Shown piece after piece: positions 33,809-43,278 of a stretch of DNA of 64,000 nt. Each line of letters starts with the position of its first letter. The first letter of the stretch is position 1. This DNA is from Streptomyces sp. NRRL F-2580 (GTDB lineage: Bacteria; Actinomycetota; Actinomycetes; Streptomycetales; Streptomycetaceae). The stretch spans positions 62,001 to 126,000 of the forward strand of contig NZ_JOIR01000001.1 in NCBI RefSeq assembly GCF_000720115.1, in the 5' to 3' direction. The translations under genes and the position numbers were made by a program. A model generated the notes under the pieces. That model had not been told where the DNA came from. It did not search any database and was given only the letters and a program-made list of their open reading frames with translations.

Positions 33809-34163
33809 GATGCTCGTACCTCCCGGTGGTGACGGTGAGGAGGGTGGGTTCCTTGATCGGTTTCCCGATGGGTTTCGTGATCGGTTTGGCGACCGTTTCG
33901 CGATCCGTTTCGCGCTCGGTTCCTTGCGCGCTTCCTCGGATGAGGAACACGGGGTTCTTCGAGCTTTGCACTGGTGTCACACCGCGTCCATACGTCGTAC
34001 CGGGCGCGTGCGCGGGGCGCGTCGGCGTGGGTCCGTGACGTGAAGTACGTCTTACACGGCACGAACCGGTGGGTGCGCGGCGTTCGGGCGGCGGCGTGCT
34101 GGCTACGATGGGCCAGCCGGTGGCCGTGGTGGCCGTGCGGCCCAGCGACCCTCCGGGAAGGCC
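33809..34163. other. 355-bp divergent gap between EF-G paralogue and pgsA
   Basis: No convincing gene is present. It holds a six-unit degenerate 12-bp repeat (33855-33925) and, at 34104-34109, TACGAT as a -10 candidate for the pgsA operon. Open frames through the repeat give four-residue repeats in every frame and are probably spurious. Confidence 0.6.
33855..33925. repeat. Degenerate 12-bp tandem repeat, six units
   Basis: Units begin at 33855, 33867, 33879, 33891, 33902 and 33914 and follow GATCGGTTTCGC with 1-4 changes each. One unit is 11 bp. The array is noticeably AT-richer than its surroundings. Each unit covers about one helical turn, so bound protein copies would line up on one face. 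Confidence 0.75.
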
Positions 34164-34829
34164 ATGCTGAACAAGTACGCGCGTGCATTCTTCACGCGTG
34201 TTCTCACGCCATTCGCCGCTTTTCTGCTCCGGCGGGGGGTGAGCCCGGACGCGGTCACCCTGATCGGCACGGCCGGAGTGGTGGCGGGAGCGCTGTTCTT
34301 CTTCCCCCGGGGCGAGTTCTTCTGGGGCACGATCACCATCACCCTCTTCGTCTTCTCCGACCTGGTGGACGGGAACATGGCCCGCCAGGCCGGGATCTCC
34401 AGCCGTTGGGGAGCCTTCCTCGACTCCACTCTCGACCGGGTGGCGGACGCGGCGATCTTCGGCGGTCTCGCGCTCTGGTACGCGGGATCCGGGAACGACA
34501 ACGTGCTCTGCGCGGTGGCGATCTTCTGCCTGGCCAGTGGCCAGGTGGTGTCGTACACCAAGGCGCGCGGCGAGTCGATCGGGCTGCCGGTGGCCGTCAA
34601 CGGGCTCGTCGAACGGGCCGAGCGCCTGGTGATCTCGCTGGTCGCGGCCGGTCTGTCGGGCCTGCAGACCTTCGGGGTGCCGTCCTGGATCGGGGTGCTG
34701 CTGCCGATCGCGCTGTGGATCGTGGCCGTGGGCTCGCTCGTCACGCTGATCCAGCGGGTGGTCACCGTACGCCGCGAGTCGGCCGAGGCCGACGCCGAGG
34801 CTGCCGCCGCCGACGGCGGCGCCGCCTGA
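34164..34829 (+). CDS. pgsA: Phosphatidylinositol phosphate synthase (CDP-alcohol phosphatidyltransferase)
   Basis: This 221-aa integral membrane enzyme transfers a phosphatidyl group from CDP-diacylglycerol to inositol phosphate, the first step to phosphatidylinositol and its mannosides. The signature D-x2-DG-x2-AR-x8-G-x3-D-x3-D is complete: DLVDGNMAR (67-75) and GAFLDSTLD. It has about six membrane segments. The Ala/Asp-rich tail is variable. It opens an operon of three genes with one-base overlaps (pgsA, acyltransferase, pimA), the same order as M. tuberculosis Rv2612c to Rv2610c. Confidence 0.93.
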   Translation: MLNKYARAFFTRVLTPFAAFLLRRGVSPDAVTLIGTAGVVAGALFFFPRGEFFWGTITITLFVFSDLVDGNMARQAGISSRWGAFLDSTLDRVADAAIFGGLALWYAGSGNDNVLCAVAIFCLASGQVVSYTKARGESIGLPVAVNGLVERAERLVISLVAAGLSGLQTFGVPSWIGVLLPIALWIVAVGSLVTLIQRVVTVRRESAEADAEAAAADGGAA

Positions 34830-35731
34830 TGGGCAGCGCACAGGACAAGCTGGTCAGCGGGCTGTACGGGCTCGGCTGGGCCGGGGTCAAGAAGCTGCCC
34901 GAACCTGCCGCGGTGGCCCTCGGCCGGCGGATCGCGGACTTCGCGTGGAAGCGGCGCGGCAAGAGCGTGCTGCGGCTGGAGTCGAACCTGGCCCGGGTGG
35001 TGCCCGACGCCGGTCCGGAGCGGCTGCGCGAGCTGTCCCGGGCGGGCATGCGCTCGTACATGCGGTACTGGATGGAGTCCTTCCGGCTGCCGACCATGGA
35101 CCCGGAGCGGTTCGGCACGGACGTCGAGTTCCAGGACGAGCACATCCTGCGCGACGCCCTCGCCTCCGGGCGCGGGGTTGTTGTCGCGCTGCCGCACCTC
35201 GCCAACTGGGACCTCGCCGGGGCCTGGGCCATCGGCCACATCGGGGTGCCGTTCACGACGGTCGCCGAGCGGCTCAAGCCCGAGAGCCTCTACGACCGCT
35301 TCGTGGCCTACCGGGAGAGCCTGGGCATGGAGGTCCTGCCGCACAGCGGCGCCGCCTCCTTCGGCACGCTCGCCCGCCGGCTGCGCTCCGGCGGCCTGGT
35401 CTGCCTGGTCGCGGACCGGGACCTGTCGCACTCCGGGGTCGAGGTGGACTTCTTCGGCTCCACGGCGCGGATGCCGGCCGGGCCGGCGCTGCTGGCCCAG
35501 CAGACCGGTGCGGTCCTGCTCCCGGCCACCCTGCACTACGGCGACACGCCGAAGATGTACGGCCGGATCCACCCCGAGGTGGAAGTGCCGAAGACGGGCA
35601 CGCGGATCGAGAAGACCGCCGTCATGATGCAGGCGGTGGCGGACGCCTTCGCCTGGGGGATCGCCGAGCACCCGGAGGACTGGCACATGCTGCAGCGACT
35701 GTGGCTGGACGACCTGGAGGAGCGCGCGTAG
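34829..35731 (+). CDS. patA: Phosphatidylinositol mannoside acyltransferase
   Basis: This 300-aa membrane-associated LpxL-type acyltransferase probably acylates the mannose of PIM1 or PIM2. The catalytic HxxxxD box is HLANWD near 115-120, and VADRDLSHSG follows near 193-202. A short hydrophobic N-terminal region anchors it. Its place between pgsA and pimA matches mycobacterial PatA (Rv2611c). The ATG overlaps the pgsA TGA by one base. Confidence 0.9.
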   Translation: MGSAQDKLVSGLYGLGWAGVKKLPEPAAVALGRRIADFAWKRRGKSVLRLESNLARVVPDAGPERLRELSRAGMRSYMRYWMESFRLPTMDPERFGTDVEFQDEHILRDALASGRGVVVALPHLANWDLAGAWAIGHIGVPFTTVAERLKPESLYDRFVAYRESLGMEVLPHSGAASFGTLARRLRSGGLVCLVADRDLSHSGVEVDFFGSTARMPAGPALLAQQTGAVLLPATLHYGDTPKMYGRIHPEVEVPKTGTRIEKTAVMMQAVADAFAWGIAEHPEDWHMLQRLWLDDLEERA

Positions 35732-36906
35732 TGAAGATCGGCATCGTGTGCCCGTACTCGTGGGACGTGCCGGGTGGCGTCCAGTTCCACATCCGGGATC
35801 TGGCCGAGCACCTGATCCGGCTCGGCCACGAGGTGTCGGTCCTGGCCCCGGCGGACGACGAGACCCCGCTGCCGCCCTACGTGGTCTCGGCCGGGCGGGC
35901 GGTGCCGGTGCCCTACAACGGCTCCGTGGCCCGCCTGAACTTCGGGTTCCTCTCCGCCGCACGGGTCCGGCGCTGGCTGCACGACGGCACCTTCGACGTG
36001 ATCCACATCCACGAGCCGGCCTCGCCCTCGCTGGGGCTGCTGTCCTGCTGGGCGGCGCAGGGCCCGATCGTGGCCACGTTCCACACCTCGAACCCGCGCT
36101 CGCGCGCCATGATCGCGGCGTACCCGATCCTCCAGCCGGCCCTGGAGAAGATCAGCGCGCGGATCGCGGTGAGCGAGTACGCGCGGCGCACGCTGGTCGA
36201 GCACCTCGGCGGCGACGCGGTCGTCATCCCCAACGGCGTCGACGTGGACTTCTTCGCCAAGGCCGACCCGAACCCCAACTGGTCCGGGCAGACCCTGGGC
36301 TTCATCGGCCGCATCGACGAACCGCGCAAGGGCCTGCCGGTGCTGATGGCGGCCTTCCCGAAGATCGTGGAGGCCTGTCCGGACGTACGGCTGCTGGTCG
36401 CGGGCCGCGGCGACGAGGAGGAGGCGGTGGCCTCGCTGCCCGCGGAGCTCCGTCCGCGGGTCGAATTCCTCGGCATGGTCTCGGACGAGGACAAGGCACG
36501 GCTGCTGCGCAGCGTCGACGTGTACGTCGCCCCGAACACGGGCGGCGAGAGCTTCGGCATCATCCTGGTCGAGGCCCTGTCGGCGGGCGCCGCGGTCCTG
36601 GCCTCGGACCTGGACGCCTTCGCGCAGGTCCTGGACCAGGGCGGGGCCGGCGACCTCTTCGCCAACGAGAACGCCGACGCCCTGGCGACGGCTGCGATCG
36701 CCCTCCTGCGCGACCCGGCCCGCCGCGCGCGGCTCAGCGCCAGCGGCTCGGCGCACGTCCGCCGCTTCGACTGGTCCACGGTCGGAGCGGACATCCTGGC
36801 GGTCTACGAAACGGTCACCGACGGCGCGGCGGCGGTGGCCGAGGACGACCGCGGCACCGGCCTCCGCACCCGCCTGGGCTTCTCGAAGGACACCTCTCCC
36901 TCCTGA
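35731..36906 (+). CDS. pimA: Phosphatidylinositol mannosyltransferase PimA
   Basis: This 391-aa GT4 glycosyltransferase moves mannose from GDP-mannose to phosphatidylinositol. It has two Rossmann domains. The GGVQFH loop near 16-21 is the N-terminal glycine-rich motif, and ESFGIILVEALSAG near 273-286 is the EX7E nucleotide-sugar site. The start is GTG, overlapping the acyltransferase stop. The C-terminal 30 residues are variable. It ends 4 bp from a convergent gene. Confidence 0.93.
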   Translation: MKIGIVCPYSWDVPGGVQFHIRDLAEHLIRLGHEVSVLAPADDETPLPPYVVSAGRAVPVPYNGSVARLNFGFLSAARVRRWLHDGTFDVIHIHEPASPSLGLLSCWAAQGPIVATFHTSNPRSRAMIAAYPILQPALEKISARIAVSEYARRTLVEHLGGDAVVIPNGVDVDFFAKADPNPNWSGQTLGFIGRIDEPRKGLPVLMAAFPKIVEACPDVRLLVAGRGDEEEAVASLPAELRPRVEFLGMVSDEDKARLLRSVDVYVAPNTGGESFGIILVEALSAGAAVLASDLDAFAQVLDQGGAGDLFANENADALATAAIALLRDPARRARLSASGSAHVRRFDWSTVGADILAVYETVTDGAAAVAEDDRGTGLRTRLGFSKDTSPS

Positions 36907-36910
36907 GGGT

Positions 36911-37501
36911 TCACCACCCGGCGCTGACGGTCCGGTCCGGCCGGCCGCCGGCGGCGACGGTCACCTCGTGGACCGCGCCGCCCGAGGTGGTCATGCGGAT
37001 CCGGTCGGGGCCCGTCCAGACGGCCTCGCGGAGCTCGTTGTCGGGGTCGTCGCCGTTGAAGTAGCCGACGGCCCAGCGGCGCTCCCGTGGCCAGCCGCCC
37101 TCGTGGACGTAGACGTACCACAGCGGGTCGATCATGGCCGAGCCCTCCTCGACGACCAGCCTCCGGTCGTCCCGGCCGGGGGCAGCGAGGCTCCGTGTCT
37201 GCTCCTGCCCGCCGTCCAGCAAGGCCAGCAGGGTGGCGAGGCACATGACCGGGGCGCCGAGTCCGAGCACCGGCACGCCGACGGCGACGCGCGTCATCGG
37301 CTTGCGCAGACCCAGCAGGACCGCCCCGCACAGGGCGGCCAGCGTCAGCCAGCCGAGTACGACGACGTGGCCGCGCACCTGGCTCATCACGACGAGGCCG
37401 CCGTGCGAACCGCCCCAGCGGTAGGCGGCCAGGGCGGTCGCCACGAGGGCAGCCGCCAGCCCGAGCAGTGCGCATGCCAGTGGTCTGCGGGAAGCAGCCA
37501 T
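36911..37501 (-). CDS. Hypothetical membrane protein, 196 aa
   Basis: The protein has three hydrophobic segments (about 10-30, 48-66 and 75-95), then a soluble C-terminal half (about 105-196) with WYVYVHEGGWPRERRWAVGY. The half is probably extracytoplasmic. I recognise no family. The ATG at 37501 follows a G-rich purine tract; an ATG at 37531 would add ten residues. Confidence 0.7.
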   Translation of the reverse strand: MAASRRPLACALLGLAAALVATALAAYRWGGSHGGLVVMSQVRGHVVVLGWLTLAALCGAVLLGLRKPMTRVAVGVPVLGLGAPVMCLATLLALLDGGQEQTRSLAAPGRDDRRLVVEEGSAMIDPLWYVYVHEGGWPRERRWAVGYFNGDDPDNELREAVWTGPDRIRMTTSGGAVHEVTVAAGGRPDRTVSAGW

Positions 37502-37594
37502 CGTCGTCCCCCCCTGGTAGGTAGCGATCACGAACCCTACGTGCCCACCGGCGGCCCGGCGAGGGGCGATGGGGGCCGGGTCCTCACGGAGCGG

Positions 37595-37600
37595 TAGGGT
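37595..37600 (+). promoter_or_regulatory. -10 hexamer for a leaderless LemA-like gene
   Basis: TAGGGT ends 8 nt before the GTG at 37609, with no ribosome binding site between. Confidence 0.35.
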
Positions 37601-37608
37601 CGCGCAGC

Positions 37609-38151
37609 GTGATCGAAACCCTTGTCTGGATCGCCCTGGCTCTCGGAGTCATCGGGGTCTACCTCAGCTGGACCGCCGGCCGGCTGGACCGGCTGCACTC
37701 GCGGATGGACGCCTCGCGGGCCGCGCTCGACGCGCAGCTCGTACGGCGGGCCTCCGTGGTGCTGGAGGTGGCCACCTCCGGGGTGCTCGACCCCGCCTCC
37801 TCGCTGGTGCTGTACGAGGCCGCGCACGCCGCCCGGCAGGCCGAGGAGGAGCACCGGGAGGTGGCCGAGAGCGAGCTCAGCCAGGCGCTGCGCGCGGTCT
37901 TCGCCGACGCCGACCAGGTCGAGGTGCTCAAGGCGGCGCCCGGCGGGGTGCAGGCCACCGAGGAGCTGGCCGCGGCCGTCCGCCGGGTGCCCATGGCCCG
38001 CCGCTTCCACAACGACGCCGTACGGGCCGCCCGCGCGCTGCGCCGCCATCGCAAGGTCCGCTGGTTCAGACTGGCCGGGCACGCCCCGTTCCCGCTGGCC
38101 TTCGAGATGGACGACGAGCCCCCGGTGGATCTTGCCGATCGGCCCACCTAG
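37609..38151 (+). CDS. LemA-like membrane protein
   Basis: This 180-aa protein has one N-terminal membrane helix (2-20) and a helical soluble domain. RLDRLHSRMDASRAALDAQLVRRASVVLEV resembles, in segments, the start of the LemA four-helix domain, but the family call is tentative. The function is unknown. It sits between pimA and pdxS, where mycobacteria also have a membrane protein. Confidence 0.65.
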   Translation: MIETLVWIALALGVIGVYLSWTAGRLDRLHSRMDASRAALDAQLVRRASVVLEVATSGVLDPASSLVLYEAAHAARQAEEEHREVAESELSQALRAVFADADQVEVLKAAPGGVQATEELAAAVRRVPMARRFHNDAVRAARALRRHRKVRWFRLAGHAPFPLAFEMDDEPPVDLADRPT

Positions 38152-38277
38152 GGCCGCGAGGGACAAATGAAGGAGCCACAGGCTCCACATTGGCCCTTGT
38201 AGTGGACTGACCCGTGAGGTTTCCTCGGGCAGGTAGTACCCGTCTTCCTTTCGAGTTCCCTTCGAGTGAGGTCAACC

Positions 38278-39195
38278 GTGAGCACGCTTCCCACCTCCCC
38301 CCAGTCCGCCGAGTCGGCGATCGGCACCTCGCGCGTCAAGCGCGGCATGGCCGAGCAGCTGAAGGGCGGCGTGATCATGGACGTGGTCAACGCCGAGCAG
38401 GCGAAGATCGCCGAGGACGCGGGCGCCGTCGCCGTCATGGCCCTCGAGCGGGTCCCGGCCGACATCCGCAAGGACGGCGGGGTAGCCCGCATGTCCGACC
38501 CCAACATGATCGAAGAGATCATCGAGGCCGTCTCCATCCCGGTCATGGCCAAGTCGCGCATCGGCCACTTCGTCGAGGCCCAGGTCCTGCAGTCCCTCGG
38601 CGTCGACTACATCGACGAGTCCGAGGTCCTGACCCCGGCCGACGAGGTCAACCACTCCGACAAGTGGGCGTTCACCACCCCCTTCGTCTGCGGTGCCACC
38701 AACCTGGGCGAGGCCCTGCGCCGCATCGCCGAGGGCGCGGCCATGATCCGCTCGAAGGGCGAGGCCGGCACCGGCAACGTCGTCGAGGCCGTCCGCCACC
38801 TGCGCCAGATCAAGAACGAGATCGCCCGCCTGCGCGGCTACGACAACAACGAGCTGTTCGCCGCCGCCAAGGAGCTGCGCGCCCCGTACGAGCTCGTCAA
38901 GGAGGTCGCCGAGCTCGGCAAGCTCCCGGTCGTGCTGTTCTCCGCCGGTGGCGTCGCCACCCCCGCCGACGCCGCGCTGATGCGCCAGCTCGGGGCCGAG
39001 GGCGTCTTCGTCGGCTCCGGCATCTTCAAGTCGGGCGACCCGGCCAAGCGTGCCGCCGCCATCGTGAAGGCCACCACCTTCTACGACGACCCGAAGATCA
39101 TCGCGGACGCCTCCCGCAACCTGGGCGAGGCCATGGTCGGCATCAACTGCGACACCCTGCCCGAGGCCGAGCGCTACGCCAACCGCGGCTGGTAG
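38278..39195 (+). CDS. pdxS: Pyridoxal 5'-phosphate synthase, synthase subunit
   Basis: This 305-aa TIM-barrel enzyme makes PLP from ribose 5-phosphate, glyceraldehyde 3-phosphate and ammonia. The Schiff-base lysines are in [10 protein letters not shown] (about Lys92) and [10 protein letters not shown] (about Lys160). Its length matches the family. The GTG at 38278 follows GAGG; an in-frame GTG at 38266 would add four residues. It partners with PdxT, encoded 8 bp downstream. Confidence 0.96.
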   Translation: MSTLPTSPQSAESAIGTSRVKRGMAEQLKGGVIMDVVNAEQAKIAEDAGAVAVMALERVPADIRKDGGVARMSDPNMIEEIIEAVSIPVMAKSRIGHFVEAQVLQSLGVDYIDESEVLTPADEVNHSDKWAFTTPFVCGATNLGEALRRIAEGAAMIRSKGEAGTGNVVEAVRHLRQIKNEIARLRGYDNNELFAAAKELRAPYELVKEVAELGKLPVVLFSAGGVATPADAALMRQLGAEGVFVGSGIFKSGDPAKRAAAIVKATTFYDDPKIIADASRNLGEAMVGINCDTLPEAERYANRGW

Positions 39196-39203
39196 TCACT
39201 GTC

Positions 39204-39794
39204 ATGACCACCCCCGTGATTGGTGTCCTGGCCCTCCAGGGCGACGTACGGGAACACCTGATCGCCCTGGCCGCGGCGGACGCCGTGGCCAGGCCGGTCC
39301 GGCGTCCCGAGGAGCTCTCCGAGATCGACGCCCTGGTGATCCCCGGCGGCGAGTCCACGACCATGTCGAAGCTGGCCGTGCTCTTCGGCATGCTGGAGCC
39401 GCTGCGCCGGCGCGTGGCCGCCGGCATGCCCGTGTACGGCACCTGCGCCGGCATGATCATGCTTGCCGACAAGCTCCTGGACGGCCGTGAGGACCAGGAG
39501 ACCCTGGGCGGCATCGACATGATCGTCCGCCGCAACGCCTTCGGCCGCCAGAACGAGTCCTTCGAGGCGAAGATCGACTTCGCGGGCATCGAGGACGGCC
39601 CGGTGGAGGGCGTCTTCATCCGCGCCCCCTGGGTCGAGTCCGTCGGCGGCGCCGCCGAGGTGCTCGCCACCTACGACGGCCACACGGTCGCCGTGCGCCA
39701 GGGCAACGTCCTCGCGACCTCGTTCCACCCCGAGCTGACCGGAGACGACCGAGTTCACGCGTACTTCGTCGACATGGTGCGCGCGGGGCTGTAA
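39204..39794 (+). CDS. pdxT: Pyridoxal 5'-phosphate synthase, glutaminase subunit
   Basis: This 196-aa class I glutamine amidotransferase releases ammonia for PdxS. The nucleophile is the Cys in YGTCAGMIM (about 80), and the His/Glu pair is in SFHPEL (about 174-176). PGGESTT near 46-52 forms the oxyanion strand. It begins 9 bp after pdxS. Confidence 0.95.
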   Translation: MTTPVIGVLALQGDVREHLIALAAADAVARPVRRPEELSEIDALVIPGGESTTMSKLAVLFGMLEPLRRRVAAGMPVYGTCAGMIMLADKLLDGREDQETLGGIDMIVRRNAFGRQNESFEAKIDFAGIEDGPVEGVFIRAPWVESVGGAAEVLATYDGHTVAVRQGNVLATSFHPELTGDDRVHAYFVDMVRAGL

Positions 39795-39805
39795 CGGCGT
39801 CCCGG

Positions 39806-39811
39806 TAGGAT
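39806..39811 (+). promoter_or_regulatory. Candidate -10 hexamer for yebC
   Basis: TAGGAT lies 41 bp before the ATG. The leader contains the GAAGGAG ribosome binding site. The gene may also be read from pdxST. Confidence 0.3.
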
Positions 39812-39851
39812 CTGAGGCGAACATTGTTGGTGACGCGAAGGAGACAGGCAG

Positions 39852-40604
39852 ATGTCCGGCCACTCTAAATGGGCTACGACGAAGCACAAGAAGGCCGTGG
39901 TTGACGCCAAGCGCGGCAAGCTCTTCGCGAAGCTGATCAAGAACATCGAGGTCGCGGCCCGTATGGGCGGTGCCGACATCGACGGCAACCCGACCCTCTT
40001 CGACGCCATCCAGAAGGCCAAGAAGAGCTCGGTCCCGAACAAGAACATCGACTCCGCGGTCAAGCGCGGCGGTGGTCTTGAGGCCGGCGGCGCCGACTAC
40101 GAGACGATCATGTACGAGGGCTACGGCCCGAACGGCGTCGCGGTGCTCATCGAGTGCCTCACCGACAACCGCAACCGCGCCGCCTCCGACGTCCGCGTCG
40201 CCATGACCCGCAACGGCGGCTCGATGGCCGACCCGGGCTCGGTCTCGTACCTGTTCAACCGCAAGGGTGTCGTGCTCCTGCCCAAGGGTGAGCTCTCCGA
40301 GGACGACGTCCTGGAGACGGTGCTCGAGGCCGGCGCCGAAGAGGTCAACGACCTTGGCGAGAGCTTCGAGATCATCAGCGAGGCCACTGACATGGTCGCG
40401 GTCCGCACCGCGCTCCAGGAGGCGGGCATCGACTACGACTCGGCCGACTCCAACTTCCTGCCGACCATGCAGGTCGAGCTGGACGAAGAGGGCGCGCGCA
40501 AGATCTTCAAGCTGATCGACGCGCTGGAGGACAGCGACGACGTGCAGAACGTCTTCGCCAACTTCGACGTCTCGGACGAGGTCATGGAGAAGGTCGACGC
40601 CTGA
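39852..40604 (+). CDS. yebC: YebC/PmpR-family regulator
   Basis: This 250-aa protein has the three-domain YebC fold. The N-terminus [20 protein letters not shown] and the core [20 protein letters not shown] are hallmarks. Family members act as transcription factors or as translation factors that relieve ribosome stalling; which applies here cannot be told. It lies between pdxT and ruvC, its usual place in actinobacteria. A good terminator follows. Confidence 0.94.
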   Translation: MSGHSKWATTKHKKAVVDAKRGKLFAKLIKNIEVAARMGGADIDGNPTLFDAIQKAKKSSVPNKNIDSAVKRGGGLEAGGADYETIMYEGYGPNGVAVLIECLTDNRNRAASDVRVAMTRNGGSMADPGSVSYLFNRKGVVLLPKGELSEDDVLETVLEAGAEEVNDLGESFEIISEATDMVAVRTALQEAGIDYDSADSNFLPTMQVELDEEGARKIFKLIDALEDSDDVQNVFANFDVSDEVMEKVDA

Positions 40605-40618
40605 CCGGCAGACCGTGC

Positions 40619-40663
40619 AGCAGCGGGCCGACGGGGACACACCCCTGTCGGCCCGCTGCTTTG
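40619..40663 (+). terminator. Rho-independent terminator after yebC
   Basis: AGCAGCGGGCCGAC (40619-40632) pairs with GTCGGCCCGCTGCT (40647-40660) and an inner GGGG/CCCC extends the stem. A short T run follows. Confidence 0.85.
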
Positions 40664-40722
40664 TCAGTGGTGCCCGATAACCTGCACCGACACGGACGGA
40701 TGAGCGAACGAGGGGGGCGAAG

Positions 40723-41259
40723 GTGCGCGTACTGGGCGTGGACCCGGGGCTGACGCGATGTGGTGTCGGCGTCGTCGAAGGTGTCGCCGGCCGCCCCCTG
40801 ACGATGCTCGGCGTGGGGGTCGTACGCACCCCCGCTGACGCGGAGTTGGGCCACCGGCTCGTCGCCGTCGAACAGGGCATCGAGGAATGGCTCGACACGC
40901 ACCGGCCCGAAGTCGTCGCCGTGGAGCGGGTGTTCAGCCAGCACAACGTCAGCACCGTGATGGGCACCGCCCAGGCCAGCGCCGTCGCGATGCTGTGCGC
41001 CGCCCGCCGCGGGATACCCGTCGCCCTGCACACCCCGAGCGAGGTCAAGGCCGCCGTCACCGGCAGCGGCCGGGCCGACAAGGCCCAGGTCGGCGCGATG
41101 GTCACCCGGTTGCTGCGGCTGGCCGAACCGCCCAAGCCGGCGGACGCCGCCGACGCCCTCGCCCTCGCCATCTGCCACATCTGGCGGGCCCCCGCCCAGA
41201 ACCGTCTCCAGCAGGCGGTCGCCCTGCACGCCTCTGGCTCGAAAGGCCGTACCCGATGA
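40723..41259 (+). CDS. ruvC: Crossover junction endodeoxyribonuclease RuvC
   Basis: This 178-aa RNase H-fold nuclease cuts Holliday junctions. Acidic active-site residues are visible: Asp7 in GVDPG, Glu in VERVF (about 68) and the C-terminal Asp pair in DAADALAL (about 141-145). The GTG start has a G-rich ribosome binding site. Its last codons overlap ruvA (ATGA), so the two are co-translated. Confidence 0.95.
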   Translation: MRVLGVDPGLTRCGVGVVEGVAGRPLTMLGVGVVRTPADAELGHRLVAVEQGIEEWLDTHRPEVVAVERVFSQHNVSTVMGTAQASAVAMLCAARRGIPVALHTPSEVKAAVTGSGRADKAQVGAMVTRLLRLAEPPKPADAADALALAICHIWRAPAQNRLQQAVALHASGSKGRTR

Positions 41260-41888
41260 TCGCCTTCGTCAGCGGCCCCGTCGCCGCGCTCGCCCCCACC
41301 CTTGCCGTGATCGAGGTCGGGGGAGTGGGCATGGCCGTGCAGTGCACGCCCACCACCATCGCCGGCCTGCGGGTGGGGGAGCAGGCCCGGCTGGCCACCT
41401 CCCTGGTCGTACGGGAGGACTCGCTCACCCTGTACGGCTTCGCCGACGACGACGAGCGACAGGTCTTCGAGCTCCTCCAGGGCGCGAGCGGGGTCGGGCC
41501 GAGGCTGGCGCAGGCGATGCTCGGCGTGCACAGCCCCGACGCGCTGCGGCTGGCCGTCTCCACGGGGGACGAGAAAGCGCTGGTGGCGGTGCCCGGCATC
41601 GGCAAGAAGGGCGCGCAGAAGCTGCTGCTGGAGCTGAAGGGCAAGCTGGGCGCACCGCTGGGCGCGAGCGGGCTGGTGGGGGCGCAGCGGGCCGTGGCCA
41701 GTGGGCCCGCCCCGTGGACGGAACAGTTGTCCGCCGCGCTGATCGGGCTGGGCTACGCGTCGCGCGAGGCGGAGGAGGCCGTCACGGCCGTGACGCCGCA
41801 GGCCGAAGCCGCGATCGCCGCCGGCGGCTCGGCCCCGGTCCCGCAGCTCCTGCGCGCCGCCCTGCAGTCCCTGAACCGAGCCCGCTAG
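41256..41888 (+). CDS. ruvA: Holliday junction DNA helicase subunit RuvA
   Basis: This 210-aa protein binds the four-way junction and loads RuvB. Domain I is an OB fold (1-65). The two helix-hairpin-helix motifs are [17 protein letters not shown] (about 72-88) and [17 protein letters not shown] (about 108-124). Domain III (about 160-208) contacts RuvB. It overlaps ruvC. Confidence 0.95.
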   Translation: MIAFVSGPVAALAPTLAVIEVGGVGMAVQCTPTTIAGLRVGEQARLATSLVVREDSLTLYGFADDDERQVFELLQGASGVGPRLAQAMLGVHSPDALRLAVSTGDEKALVAVPGIGKKGAQKLLLELKGKLGAPLGASGLVGAQRAVASGPAPWTEQLSAALIGLGYASREAEEAVTAVTPQAEAAIAAGGSAPVPQLLRAALQSLNRAR

Positions 41889-41938
41889 CCGCGGCCCGCC
41901 GCCGGATGTGGGCGGGGGATTGCCCGCAGGGCAATGTC

Positions 41939-41965
41939 AGCCCCGCCGGCGTTTGAGGCGCGGGT
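41939..41965. repeat. Copy of the dispersed palindromic element in the ruvA-ruvB gap
   Basis: AGCCCCGCCGGCGTTTGAGG is followed by CGCGGG. It starts 51 bp after the ruvA stop, inside an operon that would otherwise be tight. It could attenuate ruvB or be neutral. Confidence 0.75.
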
Positions 41966-42038
41966 CCGGGCAGCGCCCGGGAAACGCACCCGCAGGGGCC
42001 CGACCACCCGCACGTGAACGATAAGGCAGAGTGACACC

Positions 42039-43112
42039 GTGAACTGGGACGACGAGACCAACGCAGACGAGAGCGAGCGACTCGTCGCGGCCTCGGCGGA
42101 CGGCGAGGACACCGCCGTCGAGGCGGCGCTGCGGCCCAAGGACCTCGGGGAGTTCGTCGGCCAGGAGAAGGTCCGCCAGCAGCTGGACCTGGTCCTGAAG
42201 GCGGCCAGGCAGCGCGGGGCCACCGCCGACCACGTCCTGCTCTCCGGCGCGCCCGGCCTCGGCAAGACCACGCTGTCGATGATCATCGCGGCCGAGATGG
42301 GCGCGCCCATCCGGATCACCTCCGGCCCCGCCATCCAGCACGCCGGCGACCTCGCCGCCATCCTGTCCTCCCTCCAGGAGGGCGAGGTCCTCTTCCTCGA
42401 CGAGATCCACCGCATGTCCCGGCCCGCCGAGGAGATGCTCTACATGGCCATGGAGGACTTCCGCGTCGACGTGATCGTCGGCAAGGGTCCCGGGGCCACC
42501 GCGATCCCGCTGGAGCTGCCGCCCTTCACCCTGGTCGGGGCCACCACCCGGGCCGGCCTGCTGCCCCCGCCGCTGCGGGACCGCTTCGGCTTCACGGGCC
42601 ACATGGAGTTCTACGCCCCCGAGGAGCTGGAGCGCGTCATCCACCGCTCCGCCCGCCTCCTCGACGTGGAGATCGACACCGACGGCGCCGCCGAGATCGC
42701 CGGGCGCTCCCGCGGCACCCCGCGCATCGCCAACCGGCTGCTGCGCCGCGTCCGCGACTACGCCCAGGTCCGGGCGGACGGCGTGATCAACCGCGAGGTG
42801 GCCGGTACCGCCCTCCAGGTGTACGAGGTGGACGCGCGCGGGCTCGACCGGCTGGACCGCGCCGTCCTGGAGGCACTGCTCAAACTGTTCGGCGGCGGCC
42901 CCGTCGGGCTGTCCACCCTCGCCGTGGCCGTGGGCGAGGAGCGGGAGACCGTGGAAGAGGTCGCGGAGCCCTTCCTGGTCCGCGAGGGCCTGCTCGCGCG
43001 CACCCCACGGGGACGGGTCGCGACGCCCGCCGCATGGGCTCACCTGGGGCTCGTCCCGCCGCAGCACGGTGGGAGTGGATCAAGCGGACAACAGGGCTTG
43101 TTCGGGGCCTGA
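42039..43112 (+). CDS. ruvB: Holliday junction branch-migration ATPase RuvB
   Basis: This 357-aa AAA+ motor drives branch migration with RuvA. Walker A is GAPGLGKTT (71-79) and Walker B is LFLDEIHR (about 118-125). The sensor and arginine-finger regions ([18 protein letters not shown]) and the C-terminal winged helix (about 260-345) are complete. The start is GTG, 150 bp after ruvA. Confidence 0.96.
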   Translation: MNWDDETNADESERLVAASADGEDTAVEAALRPKDLGEFVGQEKVRQQLDLVLKAARQRGATADHVLLSGAPGLGKTTLSMIIAAEMGAPIRITSGPAIQHAGDLAAILSSLQEGEVLFLDEIHRMSRPAEEMLYMAMEDFRVDVIVGKGPGATAIPLELPPFTLVGATTRAGLLPPPLRDRFGFTGHMEFYAPEELERVIHRSARLLDVEIDTDGAAEIAGRSRGTPRIANRLLRRVRDYAQVRADGVINREVAGTALQVYEVDARGLDRLDRAVLEALLKLFGGGPVGLSTLAVAVGEERETVEEVAEPFLVREGLLARTPRGRVATPAAWAHLGLVPPQHGGSGSSGQQGLFGA

Positions 43113-43159
43113 CGGCGCGGAGGTTCGCCCCCTCAGGAACTGCGGTGCCATGCTGGGCG

Positions 43160-43189
43160 TTGTTCCATCGGTGCGGACTCGCCTAGACT
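43160..43189 (+). promoter_or_regulatory. Candidate promoter of the yajC-secDF-apt operon
   Basis: TTGTTC (43160-43165) and TAGACT (43184-43189) are 18 bp apart. A small hairpin, CCGACCC/GGGTCGG (43199-43215), falls in the 90-nt leader of yajC. Confidence 0.45.
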
Positions 43190-43278
43190 CCGCCGATGCC
43201 GACCCTTCGGGTCGGTATGCCCACCCCCCGTAGAAAAGGCCGCCGTCCGCGTGCGGTCGTGCGAAGGATCTCCGTCCC

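Noticed and set aside
32652..34841. 729-codon minus-strand frame across the EF-G gene start and pgsA
   Set aside because: It is a shadow of both genes. Its protein-like part (KPITKPIGKPIKEP) comes only from the 12-bp repeat.
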